Below are positions 1 to 6,196 of a stretch of 6,453 bases of DNA, one piece after another. A program made the position numbers and the translations under genes. The number at the start of each line of letters is the position of its first letter. Positions within the stretch are counted from its first letter, which is position 1. Source of the stretch: Acetobacteraceae bacterium (lineage in GTDB: Bacteria > Pseudomonadota > Alphaproteobacteria > Acetobacterales > Acetobacteraceae); contig JAFAHH010000926.1 of assembly GCA_019237355.1 (NCBI GenBank), forward strand, positions 1 through 6,453, in the 5' to 3' direction. Under the pieces are notes generated by a model. It was not told the origin of the DNA. It worked only from the letters and a program-made list of their open reading frames with translations, and did no database searches.

Positions 1-1321
1 TTTCGCGGCAGATTGAAAGCCCCATGCCCATTCCGTGTTCCTTGGTAGACACGAACGGCTGAAAAAGCCGCCCCCTAATCTCAGGGGCAAGCCCGGGCCC
101 CATATCCGCAACCGAGACCTCGGCCATCTGCCCGGTTATCGAAGTCCTAATCGTAATCTCACGCCGGAGTGAACCCTCTACGGCTTCGATCGCGTTGCGC
201 ACGAGATTCAAAACCACTTGCTGAATTTGAATCTTATCGATGAGAACGGACGGAAGGCCCGGTTGTAGGCGGAAATGCACGCGGATTCCCTGTTCGCGGG
301 CGCCAACCATCGCAAGCGCACTCGCTTCTTCAACCGCTTTATTCAGATCCTCCGGATGCCGCTCGGCCTCTCGGCGAGAGACGAAGTCTCGCAACCGGCG
401 GATGATTGATCCGGCCCGGTTTGCCTGGCCGGCTGCCTTCTCAAGGGCGTCCAGTACCCGGGCACTCGAGTCTGGCGGGGTACTGACCGCGAGTTGCCGC
501 GCCGCTTGCACGTAGTTGGCCACTGCCGTAAGCGGCTGATTGATTTCGTGCGCAATCATAGATGCCATCCGGCCCATCATATTCAGGCGGGAGACACGCA
601 AGAATTCGGCGTGCAGGTCCTGAAGCCGCGTTTCGGTTCGTTGCACTTGGGTCAAATCCCGCAGAAAACCGGTAAACAGCCGGCGGCCTCCGGAGCGCAT
701 CTCGCCTATATGAAGTTCGATTGGAAACACCGACCCATCGGCACGCCGGCCAACCACTACTCGGCCGATGCCGATGATCCGGCGCTCGCCTGTGCGCAAA
801 TACCGGCTTAGATATCCGTCATGCTCTTCCTTGTACGGCGATGGCATGAGTAGGCGAACATTTTGTCCCACGACATCATATGCCTTGTAGCCAAAGAGGC
901 GCTCGGCGGCCGCACTGAAGAATTGGATGGCGCCCTCTTCATCGATTGTAATGATCGCATCCGGAATGGTCTCAACGATCGAGCGTAATTGCTCTTCTCG
1001 GTCATCCAGCGCGCTCTGAGCTTCACGGTGGAAGCTGAGATTCCGGACCACGACAATCGTGGCATTTCGTGTTGCGTCGTTCAGCTCTAGCGTAGAGAGG
1101 TAGGCTGGAAAGGCCGAGCCGTCCTTCCGGAATGCCCTCACCTCCTGCCCCGGGCTGCGAAACCGTTCCAGTCCAGAATCATCGGCTTGCGCCGGCCCTA
1201 GCAGCAGACGAAAGCTCAGGCCCTGTAGCTCATCCGCGCCGTATCCGAATAGTTGAGACGCAGCCAAGTTGGTCGCGTGAATCAGCCCGCTGCCATCAAC
1301 AAGAAGAATGCCGCTTTCCAC
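1..1321 (-). CDS. fixL: FixL-type haem PAS oxygen-sensor histidine kinase (C-terminus cut by window edge)
   Basis: Sensor histidine kinase that in known FixL proteins autophosphorylates at low O2 and passes phosphate to FixJ. 440 codons are visible from a GTG start; the last few dozen residues lie beyond the left edge. I read a first PAS domain (about 1-100, no haem histidine), then a FixL-type haem PAS (about 111-230) with the motif HDGYLSRY at 167-174 and GIGR ending at Arg187. These align with haem ligand His200, Arg206 and Arg220 of Bradyrhizobium FixL. The position matching its His214 is Arg181. The phospho-acceptor is His258 in AHEINQP, exactly 91 residues after the haem His, as in Bradyrhizobium FixL. 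ATPase boxes follow: N box Asn376, G1 Asp406 (DMGPG), G2 at 430-435 (GMGMGL). No transmembrane segment is visible, so it is probably cytosolic. It lies 84 bases downstream of fixK; fixJ is not in the window. The start is doubtful: a TAA in the same frame directly precedes the GTG and no good ribosome site is seen. Confidence 0.9.
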   Translation of the reverse strand, partial: MESGILLVDGSGLIHATNLAASQLFGYGADELQGLSFRLLLGPAQADDSGLERFRSPGQEVRAFRKDGSAFPAYLSTLELNDATRNATIVVVRNLSFHREAQSALDDREEQLRSIVETIPDAIITIDEEGAIQFFSAAAERLFGYKAYDVVGQNVRLLMPSPYKEEHDGYLSRYLRTGERRIIGIGRVVVGRRADGSVFPIELHIGEMRSGGRRLFTGFLRDLTQVQRTETRLQDLHAEFLRVSRLNMMGRMASMIAHEINQPLTAVANYVQAARQLAVSTPPDSSARVLDALEKAAGQANRAGSIIRRLRDFVSRREAERHPEDLNKAVEEASALAMVGAREQGIRVHFRLQPGLPSVLIDKIQIQQVVLNLVRNAIEAVEGSLRREITIRTSITGQMAEVSVADMGPGLAPEIRGRLFQPFVSTKEHGMGMGLSICRE

Positions 1322-1405
1322 TTAGCCTAGCTGGAGCCACTGGAACGGCCAAGAAGGCGTCACGCCGCCCCCGGCCGTGGAAACTGGGCCGCCCCCTTTT
1401 CTCGT

Positions 1406-2104
1406 TCAGGGGCCATCTTCGCCGCTTATCTTGCTCAAGATCTGACGGTTCGCCACACGGATTATATGCGCGCCGTGCAGAGTGATGGCCCCCTTCTGCT
1501 TCAGGCCACTGAGCACCCGGCTGACCGTCTCGAGGGTAAGCCCGAGATGGTCGGCAATGTCGTTTCGGGTCATAGGAAGGTGTACTTCACCGGGTTCGCG
1601 CGAGGTTCGCTCGTGCATCTCCAGCAGGAATGTCGCAACCCGCTCGACGGCCGTTTTCCGGGCGAGTAGCAGCATGCGCCGCTGCGCTGCCGAAAGGCTG
1701 TCGAGCATCATCAATCGAAGTGAGCGGGCCGCAACCTGATCATACCTTGTAGCATCCTCAATTGCCCGCCTGGGGTAAGAGACCAGCACCGTGTCGGCGA
1801 GTGCTTCGGCCGTGTAGAAATGGGACTCGATACCATCCCAACCAAATACATCACCGGGCAACACAAACTCCCCGATTTGGCGCCTACCATCCTGCATCGC
1901 CTTGCAGGTCCGAACCGCACCAGAAATTACCTTGAATATATGCGTCGCGTGGCTGCCCTCGCAGTAAATCTCTGCATCTCGCCGTATGCAGACTGTCCGG
2001 CCTGTGACATTGGCGAATGGAGCTCGTTCCACTCTTTCCCGAGGCAAAGCGGGGAAGGCGGCTGGACGGGCAGGTCGGCGTGTTTCGGAAACTCCGGTCC
2101 CCAT
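1406..2104 (-). CDS. fixK: FixK-type Crp/Fnr family transcription regulator
   Basis: DNA-binding regulator of 232 residues, the usual length for the family. A cyclic-nucleotide-binding-like beta-barrel covers roughly residues 36-125, a long dimerisation helix follows, and a winged helix-turn-helix covers about 155-225. The recognition helix carries GLTLETVSR at 188-196; Glu192, Ser195 and Arg196 have the same spacing as the residues by which FNR reads TTGAT-N4-ATCAA sites. Cysteines occur only from residue 39 on, so the N-terminal iron-sulfur cluster of FNR is absent, which favours the FixK class, controlled through FixL/FixJ rather than sensing O2 itself. I chose the ATG at 2104 because AAGGAG sits about 7 bases upstream; a TTG at 2149 would add 15 residues without such support. 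The upstream gap has a FixJ-site-like inverted repeat. fixL follows on the same strand. FixK proteins normally activate high-affinity oxidase and other microaerobic genes. The exact name within the FixK/FnrN/Anr group rests on context and missing cysteines. Confidence 0.85.
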   Translation of the reverse strand: MGTGVSETRRPARPAAFPALPRERVERAPFANVTGRTVCIRRDAEIYCEGSHATHIFKVISGAVRTCKAMQDGRRQIGEFVLPGDVFGWDGIESHFYTAEALADTVLVSYPRRAIEDATRYDQVAARSLRLMMLDSLSAAQRRMLLLARKTAVERVATFLLEMHERTSREPGEVHLPMTRNDIADHLGLTLETVSRVLSGLKQKGAITLHGAHIIRVANRQILSKISGEDGP

Positions 2105-2111
2105 CCTTGGG

Positions 2112-2117
2112 CTCCTT
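2112..2117 (-). promoter_or_regulatory. Shine-Dalgarno site of fixK
   Basis: The minus strand reads AAGGAG here, about 7 bases before the ATG at 2104-2102. It decides the start of fixK against the longer TTG-started version from 2149, which has no comparable site. Confidence 0.75.
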
Positions 2118-2172
2118 TTGCGCCAAACTGTGCACCCATGGTAGGACAATCTCAGCTCGGCAGAAATCCGGT

Positions 2173-2198
2173 TTAGTACGTATAGGGAAATGTACTTA
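2173..2198 (-). promoter_or_regulatory. Probable FixJ-type activator site upstream of fixK
   Basis: In the AT-rich gap between ppk2 and fixK, the plus strand shows TTAGTAC (2173-2179) and GTACTTA (2192-2198), an imperfect inverted repeat with 12 bases between, containing TACGTA (2177-2182). On the minus strand the centre reads ATTTCCCTA. GTA/TAC half-sites around a TTTCCC core resemble, from memory, FixJ sites before rhizobial fixK and nifA. A weak -10-like TACCAT at 2143-2138 would put transcription start near 2130, so the repeat would lie at about -68 to -43, close to the position I recall for the high-affinity FixJ site of the Sinorhizobium fixK promoter. The start point is my inference; no good -35 is present, as expected for an activator-dependent promoter. 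Confidence 0.5.
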
Positions 2199-2237
2199 TG
2201 GTGATTCTCTTATTTCGCCTATGGGCTCAAATGAAAG

Positions 2238-3086
2238 TCATTGCGAAGGCCACGACAACTCCGGAACCAGGCTGTATAGGAGTTCCGGCTCCTTGTAGCC
2301 CTGGCTCTTCTGGCGCTCCGGAAGACGCACTGGCTCGCGTGGGAGAGCGTCATAGGGGACGTGCTTTAGTATATGGGAGATGATATTTAGGCGCCCCCGT
2401 CGCTTGTCATCGGAGCGAGCCACGTACCATGGAGCCCAAGGGGTACTCGTTGCCTTGAACATGTCGTCCCTCGCACGCGAATAATCATACCAGCGGCTGT
2501 AGGATTTTAGATCCATAGGCGACAGCTTCCATATTTTCCGCCCATCATTGATTCGAGCTTCCAACCGTCGCGTTTGTTCCTCCTGGCTGACCTCGAGCCA
2601 ATATTTCAGCAAGGTAATTCCGGAGTCCACGATGGCCTTCTCCACAACCGGCGTAAGCTCGAGGAATCGTTTCACCTCCTCTTCGGAACAGAACCCCATT
2701 ACCCGCTCGATGCCGGCGCGATTGTACCAGCTGCGGTCGAAGATCACGATCTCCCCCGCGGCAGGCAGGTGAGGTAGGTATCGCTGCATGTACATCTGCG
2801 ACTTCTCGCGCTCGGTCGGCGCGGGAAGGGCGACGACTCGAAACACCCGCGGGCTCACTCTCTCAGTGATTGCCTTGATAACCCCGCCTTTTCCGGCGCC
2901 GTCGCGCCCCTCGAACACGATGCAAATCTTCAAGCCTTTGTGCACCGCCCAGAGCTGCAATTTCACCAGCTCGACATGCAACCGGGCCAACTCGCGCTCA
3001 TAATCCTTTCGCTTGATCTTGCCGCTCGAGTACGTAGACACGGCGACATGATCATCTTGTGTTTCGCCCGTTTTCGCTGCACCCAT
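2238..3086 (-). CDS. ppk2: Polyphosphate kinase 2 (class I PPK2, polyphosphate:nucleoside phosphotransferase)
   Basis: Cytosolic enzyme that transfers phosphate between inorganic polyphosphate and nucleoside diphosphates, in this family mostly making ATP or GTP from polyphosphate. At 282 residues it is a normal single-domain PPK2. The P-loop fold is clear: Walker A GRDGAGKG at 60-67, Walker B with DRSWYNRAG at 117-125 and a lid region with many Arg and Lys after about residue 165. A basic stretch (KIKRKDYERELARL, about 23-36) precedes the core, as is usual. I chose the ATG at 3086 because AGAGGAGG ends 4 bases upstream; a longer frame from 3137 would add 17 unconserved-looking residues. It sits alone between two gaps, with fixK 133 bases downstream on the same strand. 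Nucleotide preference (ADP or GDP) cannot be told from sequence alone. A role in supplying ATP under low O2 is inferred from the neighbours only. Confidence 0.92.
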   Translation of the reverse strand: MGAAKTGETQDDHVAVSTYSSGKIKRKDYERELARLHVELVKLQLWAVHKGLKICIVFEGRDGAGKGGVIKAITERVSPRVFRVVALPAPTEREKSQMYMQRYLPHLPAAGEIVIFDRSWYNRAGIERVMGFCSEEEVKRFLELTPVVEKAIVDSGITLLKYWLEVSQEEQTRRLEARINDGRKIWKLSPMDLKSYSRWYDYSRARDDMFKATSTPWAPWYVARSDDKRRGRLNIISHILKHVPYDALPREPVRLPERQKSQGYKEPELLYSLVPELSWPSQ

Positions 3087-3270
3087 GGCGCCTCCTCTTG
3101 CGATGCAACGCATTGCCGAATGTCGCGCGCCAGACAACCCAGGTCGCGCCTATGCTGCGCGTGCGGGGCTGGGCCGCTCCGGCGATTAGCTACCCACATA
3201 GCGTGCCAGCGCTCTCGCAGGAGCAAACAATTTCATTTGTACTGGCCAAAGATTCTCGTCTGATCATGGG
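3087..3270. other. Intergenic region between the HpnL-like gene and ppk2
   Basis: 184 bases that should hold the ppk2 promoter. I see no convincing sigma-70 pair, no FNR/FixK box (TTGAT-N4-ATCAA) and no hairpin with a T tract. A sigma-54-like string occurs on the minus strand at 3208-3193 (TGGCACG, then TGTGG), but its -12 element has GG where GC is expected. Confidence 0.5.
3091..3098 (-). promoter_or_regulatory. Strong Shine-Dalgarno site of ppk2
   Basis: The minus strand reads AGAGGAGG here, 4 bases before the ATG at 3086-3084, making that ATG the preferred start over the upstream candidate at 3137. Confidence 0.8.
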
Positions 3271-4242
3271 TCAGGATACCCGGATGCGCTTGAGTTTAAT
3301 CGCTTGCCAGACGAGCAGCCCCGGCACGCCCAGAGCTAGCTCGCGCACGCGGCGGATCAGGGATATGGCTAACGCCTGATCCGGGGCCAGTCCGAACAAG
3401 CCGCCAAGCGCTACAAACGCTCCCTCCTGCGCACCGAGTGCGCTGGGCATTAGGAACGCGGCGCCGCGAACCATATCGACCAGGCTCTCGATCACCACCG
3501 CCTGCGGCACCGTTATCCGCTTGCCGATGAAGTACGCGGCAAGCCAAACCTCGCCGGCACCGAACACCCAGCTCAGCAAATGAAGCCCGACGGAGGCGGC
3601 CAGCCGCTGCCGGCGCCGGTATAGCCGGCGAATGGTATGATCCATCGCCTCAGCATAGGCGCGCGGCTGTTGGTTCTGGCCGAGTGCGAGCATCTCCAGG
3701 ACTCCCACAATCCGGGTAAACATTCCTTTCTTCTGCGCGACGTAGAAGCCGAATATCAGCGCTACCAGCAGGCCGAGTGCGGCGCTAAGCCGCCAAATCA
3801 GGTCCCCCTGGCCGCTAGCAATCAAAGCGAGACCAATAAGGCCGATTGCCGCGAAGCCCGACTGTGCATAGACCGTGGCCGCCAGATCCACCACAGCGAT
3901 GCCAATCGCAACCGGTCCGGGCACGCCCGTTCCAGCATGGAGGTGCCCGCGAAGCAGCTCGCCCCCAACCTGCCCCAGCGGGATCAACGCGTTTACAGCC
4001 TCCCCACACCAGCGAAACAGCAACAGTCGCGCAAATGGCCGACGTGTCCGGGTCGGCATAAGCACCTGCCAGCCAAGGGTATCCAAGGCCATCGGGAGCA
4101 AATGGTACGCCACCACGCCCGCCGGCCCAAAGCCCGCTGCCGCAAACGAAGCTGCTATTTGCCCGGCTCCGCCCCAGGCAATGAGGCTGGCGAACCCGAT
4201 TACCCCGAGGGCCCAGGCGACATAAAGCAATCGCCTCAGCAA
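3271..4242 (-). CDS. HpnL-like integral membrane protein (lysylphosphatidylglycerol synthase TM region / UPF0104 family)
   Basis: Multi-pass inner-membrane protein of 323 residues with several hydrophobic segments, for example about 5-24, 40-62, 112-146, 152-170, 217-240 and 298-314. Two conserved-looking blocks mark the family: NALIPLGQVGGELLR at 84-98 and PSALGAQEGAF at 266-276, followed by FGLAPDQALAISLIRRVREL. These resemble HpnL, a membrane protein encoded in hopanoid clusters, and more broadly the membrane half of MprF-type proteins, thought to move lipids. There is no catalytic C-terminal domain, so it is not a full lysyl-PG synthase. The stop of the sulfotransferase gene lies inside its start (7-base overlap), so the two are very probably co-transcribed and translationally coupled. 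The start is a TTG without a clear ribosome site; an in-frame TTG four codons further in is possible. The substrate is unknown, and I leave the symbol blank because no other hpn gene is in view. Confidence 0.8.
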   Translation of the reverse strand: MLRRLLYVAWALGVIGFASLIAWGGAGQIAASFAAAGFGPAGVVAYHLLPMALDTLGWQVLMPTRTRRPFARLLLFRWCGEAVNALIPLGQVGGELLRGHLHAGTGVPGPVAIGIAVVDLAATVYAQSGFAAIGLIGLALIASGQGDLIWRLSAALGLLVALIFGFYVAQKKGMFTRIVGVLEMLALGQNQQPRAYAEAMDHTIRRLYRRRQRLAASVGLHLLSWVFGAGEVWLAAYFIGKRITVPQAVVIESLVDMVRGAAFLMPSALGAQEGAFVALGGLFGLAPDQALAISLIRRVRELALGVPGLLVWQAIKLKRIRVS

Positions 4243-5381
4243 GCCGGTGCCGTCGCCCGCGGCCCATAGCCGTACGCTGCCATCACTTCCCCAAGCTCAA
4301 GCTGCAACCAGGTTTCATCCAGGCCGTACTCAGCGAGAGTGTGACGGGTATTGCTGCGGTACCGCTTGGCTTCAGCGATGGCCGCATCGAGCCGCGCGGC
4401 AAAACTGCGATCTATATGAAAGCCGAACCGCGCATAGATGCACTCGACCGTTGCTTTCGGGTCCGCTACAAAATCCTCGTATCTCACAAGAATGTAGCGG
4501 TCCTGAGGTATCGCGGGGGCCTCCGCCAACATATGCCGATACCACGAGGCCCCGAGCCGCGCATATGCTCGGGTTTCGGGGGACACTTTGCCAATTTCCG
4601 GCGAATGGACCTGCCAGGTGGGCATGTTGAGCAGAGAGGGGATCGCCTCCGCCGGGTGCCGTACGAGGTGGATGAAGCGGGCCTCCGGGAACGCCCGCCT
4701 CAGCGCCCGGATCCGGCCGAGCGAGCAGGTGCTTTTGGTAAGCGCCGTCCGGCCGTGGCCGGCGGCAAACAGGATGCGCTGCAGGCTCTCGCGAAAGAAG
4801 CCCACCACGCGATCGGCCTCATGCAGCGGCAGCGCATCGGCGAAGCCAATAGGCGGCAAATCCTGAAAGTAGGGAAACAGGAGGTAGAGGGCCTCGGTAA
4901 CAAGCGTGAATATATATAGTGCCTCGTCCTCTTCCGGCAGGTTTAGACGCATAGTATGCCGACCGTCCCAGCCGCCAAAAGCCCGGCGACCGATCGCCTC
5001 GGCGAACCGGTGGCCGCGCCTGCCAAATGCGCGGTCTATCCGTCCCGCCGCCTGAATCAACTTCAGCCAGGTGACCGCGGAAAAAATCATTTCATACATC
5101 AAAAGCGGCTTGAAGCGCGCCGAGTCTAGGCTTAGCAGCCGTTGCATAAACGTGGTGCCGCTCCGAGGCGTCGCCACAATGAACACCGGAGCTTCCACCG
5201 GCTGGCGGCGCCATCCGGCGAAGAAAAGCTGGTCGAGTAGACGCCCGAAAGCGAGGAAGCACCAGAATACTAGGAACAACAGGGTGAAGCCGAGCACGAT
5301 CACCCAGCGCCTCAGCACGAATGGCCGACGAAGTAGGGCGGTCCTGAGGGCTTTCCGCAACGTCTCGAGATGCAGGTACAC
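4236..5381 (-). CDS. Membrane-anchored PAPS-dependent sulfotransferase family protein
   Basis: 381-residue protein predicted to transfer a sulfuryl group from PAPS to an unknown acceptor. A basic N-terminus is followed by one hydrophobic segment (about 26-46), then a globular sulfotransferase domain. The 5'-phosphosulfate loop is TPRSGTTF at 71-78, close behind the beta-strand VFIVA. The 3'-phosphate site is FIHLVRHPAEAIPS at 236-249; Arg241 and Ser249 are eight residues apart, the spacing seen in classical sulfotransferases. A LPEEDEALY segment (148-156) is a plausible acceptor-side motif, since acidic stretches here are common in this branch as I recall it. After the anchor comes Arg-rich sequence (RRQPVE), which favours a cytosolic catalytic side where PAPS is made, though the topology is not certain. 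The start is a GTG; an in-frame TAA lies four codons upstream, which excludes a longer version, and no clear ribosome site precedes it. It forms an overlapping pair with the HpnL-like gene downstream. Confidence 0.85.
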   Translation of the reverse strand: MYLHLETLRKALRTALLRRPFVLRRWVIVLGFTLLFLVFWCFLAFGRLLDQLFFAGWRRQPVEAPVFIVATPRSGTTFMQRLLSLDSARFKPLLMYEMIFSAVTWLKLIQAAGRIDRAFGRRGHRFAEAIGRRAFGGWDGRHTMRLNLPEEDEALYIFTLVTEALYLLFPYFQDLPPIGFADALPLHEADRVVGFFRESLQRILFAAGHGRTALTKSTCSLGRIRALRRAFPEARFIHLVRHPAEAIPSLLNMPTWQVHSPEIGKVSPETRAYARLGASWYRHMLAEAPAIPQDRYILVRYEDFVADPKATVECIYARFGFHIDRSFAARLDAAIAEAKRYRSNTRHTLAEYGLDETWLQLELGEVMAAYGYGPRATAPAC

Positions 5382-5498
5382 GGCCGGGCGTTATGTCATG
5401 GTCGCAGTGCGACTTCGTGCGTTCGGCGATCGCCGCGGCCCGTCGTCAGGCTGGACCGGGAATCCGTGCGGGTCACGCAGCACTTTGGTGATCTCGGA

Positions 5499-5516
5499 AC
5501 AAGATCATGATCTCGT
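5499..5516. promoter_or_regulatory. Imperfect palindrome, possible operator upstream of the sulfotransferase gene
   Basis: An 18-base inverted repeat centred between 5507 and 5508 with eight of nine pairs matching; its core AGATCATGATCT is perfect. TGATCTCG occurs twice in direct orientation (5489-5496 and 5508-5515). It sits about 120 bases upstream of the sulfotransferase start, a plausible place for a dimeric regulator, but no known consensus fits and no promoter is recognised beside it. Confidence 0.3.
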
Positions 5517-5570
5517 GATACCGGCCTTCGAATCAACCTGCTGATAGCTGCGGCGGGATTGGGTTCTCGC

Positions 5571-5589
5571 CCCGGCTGTGGCAGCCGGG
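5571..5589. terminator. GC-rich hairpin, possible terminator
   Basis: CCCGGCTG (5571-5578) and CAGCCGGG (5582-5589) form a perfect 8-base-pair stem with a 3-base loop. On neither strand does a T tract follow, so it is not a canonical intrinsic terminator. It could end or stabilise transcripts coming from the proline-rich gene 300 bases upstream, or protect an RNA 3' end. Confidence 0.3.
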
Positions 5590-5886
5590 CTGTAGCCTAA
5601 TCATCCCGTAACAGCGCGGGCAAGCTAAGTTGCATCAGAACGAGCTTCTGGTGCGGGCTCGACCGAGATTGCCGCGCAGCATTGCTCGAATTGGCGACCG
5701 CCGATATCTGAGCAGCCATTTCCACTCGCCTCACTCGAAATTCCTCGTCGGGCCTTTGGGGGATCGGACGCCCGCACCAGCACTGATCGCGGGACTTCGC
5801 CCCCGATTGCCTAGGCCTAGCCGGACGAACGGCGGTTCCCCGTCCTCGCGATTATCGGTAATTGCACCCGGAATGCCTGGCGCGGA

Positions 5887-6192
5887 TCAGGCGTTCTCCA
5901 CAGCATTACCTTGCGGCGGAATCGGCCCCTTTGGCTTAACGACGTAGGGTGGCTGGTCTTCGGGCGGCCTCTCAGCGGGCGGCGGCACCGGCTCTCCAGT
6001 CAGCTCCGGCGGGGGTTGCTCGCGCGGCGAGCTGACCGGCTCAGTGGGCGGCGGCGGGAGGTGCTGATCGCCTTGCGCAAGAGGCGGCGGCCCAGGCAAG
6101 GTGCCCGGCGGCAAAGGCGCGCGGCGACCAGGCATCTCGCGGGTCGCCTCCCGAATGTTCTCGTCCAGTACGGGATCAGGCCTGTCCACCAT
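5887..6192 (-). CDS. Small proline-rich hypothetical protein
   Basis: 101-residue protein that I do not recognise. The first 20 residues look like a short acidic and basic helix (VDRPDPVLDENIREATREM); the rest is low-complexity and very rich in proline, about 31 prolines in all, with four runs of three or more (for example LPPPPT at 45-50). No signal peptide, membrane segment or cysteine is visible, so it is probably a disordered cytosolic protein. It starts at an ATG 4 bases after the stop of the upstream MgtC-like gene, which suggests an operon and coupled translation; the ribosome site is weak (GGGA). A TTG-started version from 6216 would overlap the upstream gene by 20 bases. Runs of PPP usually require elongation factor P for translation. 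Evidence that it is real: tight spacing to its neighbour and a coherent helix-plus-proline layout. Against: no known family. Confidence 0.55.
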   Translation of the reverse strand: MVDRPDPVLDENIREATREMPGRRAPLPPGTLPGPPPLAQGDQHLPPPPTEPVSSPREQPPPELTGEPVPPPAERPPEDQPPYVVKPKGPIPPQGNAVENA

Positions 6193-6196
6193 TGTC

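Larger units (their letters stand above)
5382..5886. other. 505-base stretch without a supportable gene
   Basis: Lies between the proline-rich gene and the sulfotransferase gene and should hold the promoter of the latter. I find no family match in any frame. It contains an imperfect 18-base palindrome (5499-5516) with a flanking direct repeat of TGATCTCG, a perfect 8-base-pair hairpin (5571-5589) and a 10-base palindrome CTAGGCCTAG (5811-5820). A 40-codon minus-strand frame (5597-5719, ATG start) ends just before the hairpin but has no good ribosome site, so I do not call it. Confidence 0.6.

Noticed and set aside
3193..3208. Sigma-54-like promoter string upstream of ppk2
   Set aside because: The TGGCACG half is good but the -12 element reads GTGG instead of TTGC, and the GC pair there is normally needed.
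3235..3250. TTTG-N7-CAAA inverted repeat as a possible FNR/FixK box
   Set aside because: Half-sites and spacing do not fit TTGAT-N4-ATCAA.
3815..4267. Minus-strand 150-codon open frame
   Set aside because: Overlaps the HpnL-like gene in another frame; the overlapped gene has clear family motifs and this one has none.
3637..4269. Plus-strand 210-codon open frame
   Set aside because: Lies antisense to the HpnL-like gene; composition is Pro, Arg, Gln and Cys rich with no domain, as expected from the shadow of a GC-rich membrane-protein gene.
4341..4919. Plus-strand 192-codon open frame
   Set aside because: Antisense to the sulfotransferase core, whose cofactor motifs are intact; no recognisable features of its own.
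5071..5544. Plus-strand 157-codon open frame
   Set aside because: Mostly antisense to the N-terminal part of the sulfotransferase; Arg and Ser rich with no domain pattern.
5597..5719. Minus-strand 40-codon frame with ATG start
   Set aside because: Too short to judge, weak ribosome site and no similarity I can recognise; kept only as a finding with the nearby hairpin.
5811..5820. 10-base palindrome CTAGGCCTAG
   Set aside because: Short, isolated palindrome of a size expected by chance in a window of this length; no partner or flanking structure.
5630..5947. Plus-strand 105-codon open frame
   Set aside because: Overlaps the end of the proline-rich gene on the opposite strand, has no family resemblance and no clear ribosome site.
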